From Dysosmobacter welbionis (lineage in GTDB: Bacteria; Bacillota; Clostridia; Oscillospirales; Oscillospiraceae): a stretch of 64,000 bases of DNA. The stretch's first letter is position 1. Each line of letters begins with the position of its first letter. The notes below the pieces were generated by a model. The model was not told the DNA's origin, did no database searches, and saw nothing but the letters and a program-made list of their open reading frames with translations. Shown piece by piece: positions 59,753-64,000 of the stretch. The stretch is from the NCBI RefSeq assembly GCF_005121165.3, contig NZ_CP034413.3:744001-808000 (forward strand). The letters run 5' to 3'. The position numbers were made by a program, and so were the translations under genes.

Positions 59753-60988
59753 CTATTTTATTTTTTCGATTTCTTCCTTAAGCCAGTCGAATTCTCGCTG
59801 GGTGTAGACCTTTTCGGTGATGTCGGATATCTTGTGACCAACCATGTATTTGATTGCATATTCATCAACGCCAGCACTCTTTGCGGCCGTGACAAAGTGC
59901 TTTCTTCCGTCGTGAGGACGATGCTCCGGGTTAAGATTAAGCTCGTCACGGATCATCTCAAAGCCGGCCTTATAGCGTTGGTAGCTCATCATCACAGTCT
60001 TGCCGCTGCGCTTGTCTTTACAGTTGAAGAGATATGGGCTGCCGATTTCTTTGGCTTTATTGTAATGTCGCTCCACGAGGTAGCGAATTTTTGAGTGGAT
60101 AGGTACGACGCGGTCTTCACCAGCTTCGGTCTTGATGCCGCCTTTGAAAGTGCCATTCTCAAGGTCTACATTGGCAAGCTCAATTAGGCCGAGCTCTTGT
60201 GGACGCCATCCAGAATAACACTGAATGAGTATCACATCAACGAAATTCTTATCGTCGACATGTTCCCAGAGCTTTGATATTTCTTCGTCCGTAAAAGGTA
60301 TGTGCTCTTTCTTGACTTTCTGGATCTCTTTGATCGTTTCGTCAGTCAGCTTGAATGTGCGCGAGTAGTTTCTGTCGACGATCTCATATTCCAGAGCATA
60401 GTCAAGCATCAGGTTGAACAATGACTTGATCTTGTTCTTCATGGATGCGCTGGCGTGTTGCTCTTTCCCTCTGACAGTGGCAACACCCTCGTCCATGCAG
60501 CCTTTCACATGGCGGGCACGGACATCCATTACTCGCATATCGTAGACAGCCGAGCAATACTTCCAAGCTGAAGTAACGGCTCGTGAACTGCCATCCGATT
60601 TGAGCGTCTTGAAATACTCTTCCGACCACTTGTCGTAAAGCTCTTTGACTGTGATCGCGGCGCCGAGGTCGTAAGGGTTCTTGTTATATTCTACGAGCGC
60701 TGCATACGCGTCATTGTAAGTCGCGAAATATGAGTCAGGCTTGAGCGGTTTGCAAATTGGCTTGCCGTCCTGAGTCTTTCCAACCGTAACCATCGCCCGA
60801 AAGGGATTCCGAAGGTTGCGGTTTTTTATTTCGCTGATTTGGCCAAACCCGTTCGGGAGGCGTCTTCGTTTATTGTTTTTGGCTCTCGGTTTTCGCTTTA
60901 CAGACGGCTTCATTGGATAGCCGCAATGAGGGCAAGCCGGAGCCTTGTCGCTTACCTGCAATTCGCATTCAGGGCATTTTACAAGCAT
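59753..60988 (-). CDS. Tyrosine recombinase/integrase with N-terminal zinc ribbon
   Basis: A 411-aa protein from ATG 60988 (MLVKCPECELQVSDKAPACP), with GGAGGTGAAACTC before it. The first 25 residues are a CxxC/CxxC zinc ribbon, then a basic arm-binding region (KRKPRAKNNKRRRLPNGFG). The catalytic domain holds the box-I Arg in CYSGWRPQELGL, then HRPHDGRKHFVTAAK (His-x-x-Arg), the late His in VGHKISDITEKVYTQREF and the Tyr nucleophile in the same block. It should integrate and excise the element that extends right of it. It is transcribed outward, toward the LysR gene. Confidence 0.9.
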   Translation of the reverse strand: MLVKCPECELQVSDKAPACPHCGYPMKPSVKRKPRAKNNKRRRLPNGFGQISEIKNRNLRNPFRAMVTVGKTQDGKPICKPLKPDSYFATYNDAYAALVEYNKNPYDLGAAITVKELYDKWSEEYFKTLKSDGSSRAVTSAWKYCSAVYDMRVMDVRARHVKGCMDEGVATVRGKEQHASASMKNKIKSLFNLMLDYALEYEIVDRNYSRTFKLTDETIKEIQKVKKEHIPFTDEEISKLWEHVDDKNFVDVILIQCYSGWRPQELGLIELANVDLENGTFKGGIKTEAGEDRVVPIHSKIRYLVERHYNKAKEIGSPYLFNCKDKRSGKTVMMSYQRYKAGFEMIRDELNLNPEHRPHDGRKHFVTAAKSAGVDEYAIKYMVGHKISDITEKVYTQREFDWLKEEIEKIK

Positions 60989-61034
60989 GAGTTTCACCTC
61001 CATAGTTGATTTGTCCTTTGTAATCATATATTAT

Positions 61035-61063
61035 GGTGTAGGAGTTGTCAAGATATTCCTACA
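61035..61063. repeat. Inverted repeat in the divergent region beside the integrase
   Basis: GTGTAGGA (61035-61042) and TCCTACAC (61056-61063) form a perfect 8-bp inverted repeat, 13 bases apart, between the integrase and the plus-strand DUF6431 gene. The octamer matches the repeats on the other side of the integrase gene. It could bind integrase or a regulator of both divergent genes. Confidence 0.5.
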
Positions 61064-61089
61064 CTTTATTTTTTGATGGAGCGATGCAT

Positions 61090-61425
61090 ATGATTACAAA
61101 TGATGTATCAACCTGCCCCAAATGCGGCGGCGATTTGAAATACTATGACCGTGTTACTCGGATTGTACGGACGAAAGAAAGAAAGACCTGGAAGATCCCA
61201 ATGCGGCGGCTTCAATGCACTCGCTGCGGTTCCGTACATAGAGAGCTTCCTGAACTGATATTTCCGTACAAACAGTACGAGGCTGAAGTTATCATCGGTG
61301 TTTTGGAGGGCTTCATCACCTGCGAAACCATCGGATTTGAGGACTATCCCTGCGAAATGACGATGGTCCGATGGCAAGCTCAGGACTGGACCACCGAGGT
61401 TGTTTTAACAAAGCGCAGTTGCTAA
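61090..61425 (+). CDS. DUF6431 zinc-ribbon protein of the mobile element
   Basis: A 111-aa protein from ATG 61090, with GGAG eight bases before. The N-terminal ribbon STCPKCGGDLKYYDRVTRIV pairs with LQCTRCGSVHRELPELIFPY. The block KQYEAEVIIGVLEGFI is the typical DUF6431 continuation, seen in transposon-like and integrative elements beside recombinases. It is probably a DNA-binding helper of recombination. It is divergent from the integrase. Confidence 0.75.
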   Translation: MITNDVSTCPKCGGDLKYYDRVTRIVRTKERKTWKIPMRRLQCTRCGSVHRELPELIFPYKQYEAEVIIGVLEGFITCETIGFEDYPCEMTMVRWQAQDWTTEVVLTKRSC

Positions 61426-61458
61426 CTTAGAATAGCCGTTGAAAGGAGGTAAACGCCA

Positions 61459-61710
61459 ATGAACGAGCAAGAGTTCCCTCAGGGGTCTGTCCCCGTGGCT
61501 GTTGCGGCCCGTGTGTATGGCAAAGATGCTTCATGGGTCCGCGCCGGCATCGTCTCAGGGTGGCTCCCGATTGGCAAAGCCACTCGCAGCGGAAAATTAG
61601 TCACCACCATCGAGGAGATGGATTCACGCTATGGCCGTATCAACTTTTACATCTCCCCAAAGCGTCTCTACGAGGAGACAGGATTTTTGTGGAAAGGAGA
61701 ACGACAATAA
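61459..61710 (+). CDS. Small putative DNA-binding protein (excisionase-like)
   Basis: An 83-aa protein (MNEQEFPQGSVPVAVAARVY), with AAAGGAGG upstream. The pattern VPVAVAARVYGKDASWVRAG, then GWLPIGKATR, looks like a MerR/excisionase-type winged helix-turn-helix in which a helix chooses the DNA and a short wing follows. Its place one gene after DUF6431 near an integrase supports an excisionase or regulator role. Its stop overlaps the next start as TAATG. Confidence 0.65.
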   Translation: MNEQEFPQGSVPVAVAARVYGKDASWVRAGIVSGWLPIGKATRSGKLVTTIEEMDSRYGRINFYISPKRLYEETGFLWKGERQ

Positions 61711-62132
61711 TGGCAACGGAAATCCGTCCGGAGCTGTCTGAGAAAAATCCGTACTGGATTGGCAAGCACCGGTATTACGAACTGAAGCATTTCTGCCTCC
61801 AGTATCCGATTTGGAAGAAAGCCTATAATGCTCTGCTTGGCCTAAGCAGCCGTCCGAACGACCTTGATATTTTCGTCAAGAGTGGCCAAGTACGGAGCGA
61901 TCCAACTGCAAGGTGTGCGGAATCTCGCGTATCCTTTGCCAAACGGATGGAACTGGTCGAGCAAGCTGCCATTGGTACGGACGGTGACCTCTATCCTTAT
62001 ATTTTGCGAGGGGTCACAGAGGGTCTATCCTACAATGCCTTGAAAATGCAGTATGCCATCCCCTGTTGCCGCGAGGTCTACTACAACTTGTATCGGCGGT
62101 TCTTCTGGCTGCTGAGTAAGGAGCGTGATTGA
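61710..62132 (+). CDS. Mobile-element hypothetical protein (140 aa)
   Basis: The protein starts at ATG 61710 (MATEIRPELSEKNPYWIGKH), with AAAGGAGAACGACA before it; the longer frame upstream is a shadow of the previous gene. Notable blocks are YYELKHFCLQYPIWKKAYNA and LVEQAAIGTDGDLYPYILRG, the latter followed by YNALKMQYAIPCCREVYYNL, which resembles phage late-gene regulators or small terminase-like helical proteins. Clearly phage- or ICE-associated, but I cannot assign a function. It is coupled to both neighbours by overlaps. Confidence 0.6.
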   Translation: MATEIRPELSEKNPYWIGKHRYYELKHFCLQYPIWKKAYNALLGLSSRPNDLDIFVKSGQVRSDPTARCAESRVSFAKRMELVEQAAIGTDGDLYPYILRGVTEGLSYNALKMQYAIPCCREVYYNLYRRFFWLLSKERD

Positions 62133-62133
62133 G

Positions 62134-62340
62134 ATGCGGATTGTGAATGTGGCGGTCAGACAATGCTATCGCTTCAACTGCCCGAATTGCGGGAGCAAGC
62201 TGGAAGCTGACAGTGACGAGCTGGTCGATGTCGGTGGAAAGACCAGTCGGTTCTGGTGTCCTGTCTGCCGAGAAGAAAGATACATTCCATGGTCTTCTCT
62301 GAGAAAACGGACGGTCTACGAGGACAGTTCCGCAGATTAA
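62134..62340 (+). CDS. Small zinc-ribbon protein of the mobile element
   Basis: A 68-aa protein from ATG 62134, with AAGGAG before it. One zinc ribbon is formed by FNCPNCGSKLEAD and FWCPVCREERYIPW. No other domain. Probably a DNA- or RNA-contacting accessory protein. The start lies close behind the stop of the previous gene. Confidence 0.6.
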   Translation: MRIVNVAVRQCYRFNCPNCGSKLEADSDELVDVGGKTSRFWCPVCREERYIPWSSLRKRTVYEDSSAD

Positions 62341-62372
62341 GCAAACCCCTTTATGGAAAGGAGTGTTTTTCT

Positions 62373-62555
62373 ATGGACACTATGTTTGAAAATTTAGATT
62401 TTCGGTTTGATAAGGAAAATAACGACGAACGACCTTTTATGATTGCTTGTAAAGATCGAGAAATCATGGATGGGGAACGTTGGGTGTTGGTATCTTTATC
62501 GACCGATGAAGCAAAAAGATTACTCAAGTATCTTGAAGAACACATTGTAAAATAA
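62373..62555 (+). CDS. Small hypothetical protein of the mobile element (60 aa)
   Basis: It starts at ATG 62373 with AAAGGAG before (MDTMFENLDFRFDKENNDER). Acidic, soluble, with a C-terminal helix (STDEAKRLLKYLEEHIVK). The longer open frame from 62256 overlaps the previous gene and is rejected. Family unknown. A terminator follows ten bases after the stop. Confidence 0.6.
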   Translation: MDTMFENLDFRFDKENNDERPFMIACKDREIMDGERWVLVSLSTDEAKRLLKYLEEHIVK

Positions 62556-62564
62556 AGAAGATTG

Positions 62565-62591
62565 AGCCGCTTACAACGGCTCTTTCTTTTT
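62565..62591 (+). terminator. Terminator in the mobile element
   Basis: GAGCCG and CGGCTC pair around a seven-base loop and are followed by TTTCTTTTT. It ends the first group of element genes (61090-62555). Confidence 0.75.
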
Positions 62592-62688
62592 ATATTTTCC
62601 GGCACGCGGGTAACTGGATCAGATGCTAAATTGGTATCTGGAAAATTGCCCGGGGTAAAAATCTGAAAAATCATTTTGGAGGTATGAC

Positions 62689-62916
62689 ATGGAACTCATC
62701 ATTGGCATTGTTGTCGGCATTATCATCGGGCTTGTAGTCGGAACGCTTATATTTCGGCGAAGGTACATTCCCGTCGGCGATCTTCGGATCGACCGTTCTG
62801 ACCCGACGAGCGAACCATTTCTGTTTCTCGAATTAGGCACAGATGTGCGCACTATTTCTGGCATGAAAACCGTCACGCTCAGCGTTCGCAACGAGAATTT
62901 CCTCCCGCATGAATAA
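62689..62916 (+). CDS. Small single-span membrane protein of the mobile element
   Basis: A 75-aa protein. Residues 2-23 are a glycine-rich span (ELIIGIVVGIIIGLVVGTLI), followed by basic FRRRY, so the C-terminus is cytosolic. The rest (YIPVGDLRIDRSDPTSEPFL, FLELGTDVRTISGMKTVTLS) is a short beta region. Similar small proteins are common in Firmicute phages and ICEs without known function. TTTTGGAGG precedes the ATG. Confidence 0.65.
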   Translation: MELIIGIVVGIIIGLVVGTLIFRRRYIPVGDLRIDRSDPTSEPFLFLELGTDVRTISGMKTVTLSVRNENFLPHE

Positions 62917-62960
62917 CACCCCCTATTATGGAGCCAACTTATTGAAAGGAGAAATGCAAT

Positions 62961-63371
62961 ATGGCAGAAATCAAGAAATTGCTGGATGATGCAATCGAAA
63001 CCGAGATCAATAATCTCAACTCGGCATCTAACAAAGACGAGAAATCGGAGGCCATCAAGAACCTCGCAGCACTGCACAAGCTCCGTATCGAAGAGATCAA
63101 AACGGAAACTGAAATCGAGGAAAAGTCGGAGCGTCGGGCCATGGATAAAGCAGCCCATGACGAAGACGCGACACTGAAAGCGTTTCAGCTTGACGAGAAT
63201 ACTCTCGATCGGTACGCGAAGATTGGCATTGCTGCGGCGGAACTTGTATTGCCGCTGATGTTCTACGGCGTTTGGATGAGTAGAGGACTGAGATTCGAGG
63301 AAACGGGGACATTTACATCCCAGACATTCAAGAATCTGTTCAATCGCTTCAAGCCTACTCGAAAGAGTTGA
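62961..63371 (+). CDS. Coiled-coil membrane protein of the mobile element
   Basis: A 136-aa protein. Residues 1-85 form a charged coiled coil (EINNLNSASNKDEKSEAIKN, LRIEEIKTETEIEEKSERRA). One or two weak hydrophobic segments follow (IGIAAAELVLPLMFYGVWMS). The C-terminus is basic (FNRFKPTRKS). Such proteins are typical phage or ICE accessory proteins, possibly structural. AAAGGAG precedes the ATG. A terminator follows. Confidence 0.6.
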   Translation: MAEIKKLLDDAIETEINNLNSASNKDEKSEAIKNLAALHKLRIEEIKTETEIEEKSERRAMDKAAHDEDATLKAFQLDENTLDRYAKIGIAAAELVLPLMFYGVWMSRGLRFEETGTFTSQTFKNLFNRFKPTRKS

Positions 63372-63381
63372 GCCAACAGCG

Positions 63382-63418
63382 TTGAGAGTCGTGTAAAAAA
63401 CACGCTCTCTTCGCTTTT
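63382..63418 (+). terminator. Terminator in the mobile element
   Basis: GAGAG-CGTGT and ACACG-CTCTC pair around AAAAA with one extra T on the left side, followed by TTCGCTTTTTT. It ends the transcript of the coiled-coil protein gene. Confidence 0.65.
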
Positions 63419-63541
63419 TTCGTAGATTTTGCAGGGCGCTTTATGGAAAGGAGATACCGAAGAGCTCTTTATATCTCTCGACTTAATACCGGGGGTACTG
63501 TATAATAGCAGCTACTTCCAGATTAACAGGAGGTAATGAAA

Positions 63542-63877
63542 GTGCGCAGAAAAGGTAGAAAGGTTATTAAACCGGCAGGTAGTGAATTGATGGACTACCT
63601 GAATAAGGGATACGCCATCTGCAACAAGTGCGGAGCGGTGATGGATCGGAAAGAAGATCCTGAAGGCGGATGCGGTATTTATGCCTGCCCGTCCTGTGGA
63701 TGGGAAATTGAGGAATTGGATTATGAGTACGAGAGTTCAGACGAAATGGAACTCGGACTCGATGAAAGAGGCGACGAGTATCTGATCTTCAGGGATGACA
63801 TGCCGCCCGCAGGTTGTAAAGCTTGCGGTGGTCCCTACCCTTACTGCAAAGCGTCATGCAAAATGTTTGACGACTAA
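63542..63877 (+). CDS. Zinc-ribbon protein of the mobile element
   Basis: A 111-aa protein from GTG 63542, eight bases after a perfect AGGAGG; the ATG at 63536 is only two bases from that site and is less likely. Zinc knuckles: AICNKCGAVMDRKED with YACPSCGWEIEELD, and a cysteine-rich C-terminus (GCKACGGPYPYCKASCKMFD). A basic start (RRKGRKVIKPAGS) suggests nucleic-acid contact. Function unknown. Confidence 0.65.
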   Translation: MRRKGRKVIKPAGSELMDYLNKGYAICNKCGAVMDRKEDPEGGCGIYACPSCGWEIEELDYEYESSDEMELGLDERGDEYLIFRDDMPPAGCKACGGPYPYCKASCKMFDD

Positions 63878-63891
63878 AGCATTATCAACGG

Positions 63892-63925
63892 AGGAGGGTC
63901 CTGTAACAGGGGCTTTCCTCTTTTT
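63892..63925 (+). terminator. Terminator in the mobile element
   Basis: GAGGAGGGTCCTGT and ACAGGGGCTTTCCTC pair imperfectly and are followed by TTTTTG. It separates the zinc-ribbon gene from the last, partial gene. Confidence 0.55.
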
Positions 63926-63940
63926 GTTTTGGAGATGGAG

Positions 63941-64000
63941 ATGCGATACCACTATGAAAAGCCTACAATTTATCTTTCAATGTACGGAAAGCGTTACATT
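63941..64000 (+). CDS. 5' fragment of a mobile-element gene (runs off right edge)
   Basis: An ATG at 63941 follows GGAGATGGAG. Twenty codons are visible (starting MRYHYEKPTIYLSMYGKRY), open to the window end. The start matches my memory of a recurrent uncharacterised protein of Firmicute integrative elements. No function can be given from the fragment. Confidence 0.6.
   Translation, partial: MRYHYEKPTIYLSMYGKRYI

Noticed and set aside
1-64000. CRISPR arrays, rRNA operons, tRNAs and riboswitches
   Set aside because: No regularly spaced repeats, no rRNA or tRNA cores and no convincing riboswitch motif were seen on reading both strands.

Overview
The window looks like a chromosomal stretch of a gut-type Clostridia, most likely an Oscillospirales/Flavonifractor-like Firmicute. 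The grounds are strong AGGAGG ribosome sites, a YesM/YesN two-component pair with a CUT1 sugar ABC transporter, a PrpR-type sigma-54 activator, and an integrase with small zinc-ribbon genes typical of Firmicute mobile elements. I saw no rRNA, tRNA or CRISPR array.

Region 1 (1-30328, all minus strand) is the most unusual part. About 36 consecutive, tightly packed genes, many overlapping by ATGA or GTGA, encode proteins of bacterial immunity-protein families: SMI1/KNR4 (SUKH), SUKH-3, SUFU, Imm17, Imm51-like, NTF2-fold, NADAR, DUF2185, DUF2262 (twice), DUF4241, DUF4253, DUF4261, DUF6881, ankyrin, LRR-like and TPR-like. No toxin, secretion gene or transposase lies among them. Two genes are giant fusions of several immunity-type domains (1487 aa and 1072 aa). 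I read this as an orphan polyimmunity island. One gene (NADAR) carries two frameshifts, and one conserved block is split across an ATGA junction.

Region 2 (30329-31608) is a gene-poor boundary with hairpins, a strong terminator and the remains of an AbiH-type abortive-infection gene. Region 3 (31609-38006, plus) is a catabolic unit. A PrpR-type sigma-54 activator is followed by two palindromic enhancer sites and a textbook -24/-12 promoter, which precedes genes for an RraA-like aldolase, a D-2-hydroxyacid dehydrogenase, a YfcC-type carrier and an M20 amidohydrolase. Then come 1.5 kb of decayed DNA holding relics of exonuclease III and perhaps a LivH permease.

Region 4 (39502-57021) handles sugars and amino sugars. 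One unit is Gfo/Idh oxidoreductase, FrlB-like deglycase and FrlD-like kinase. A second unit, divergent from a NagB-like deaminase gene, is Gfo/Idh oxidoreductase, GlmS/AgaS-like SIS isomerase, MFS carrier, BadF-type kinase and NagB. Next come an IS66 relic, an IolE-like sugar isomerase co-transcribed behind a YesN/YesM two-component system (minus), and an ABC importer (plus). The ATPase gene beside the importer is a pseudogene. A LysR regulator follows.

Region 5 (59753-64000) is the end of an integrated element: a tyrosine recombinase with an N-terminal zinc ribbon, then a run of small plus-strand genes (DUF6431, DNA-binding, zinc-ribbon and membrane proteins) running off the right edge.
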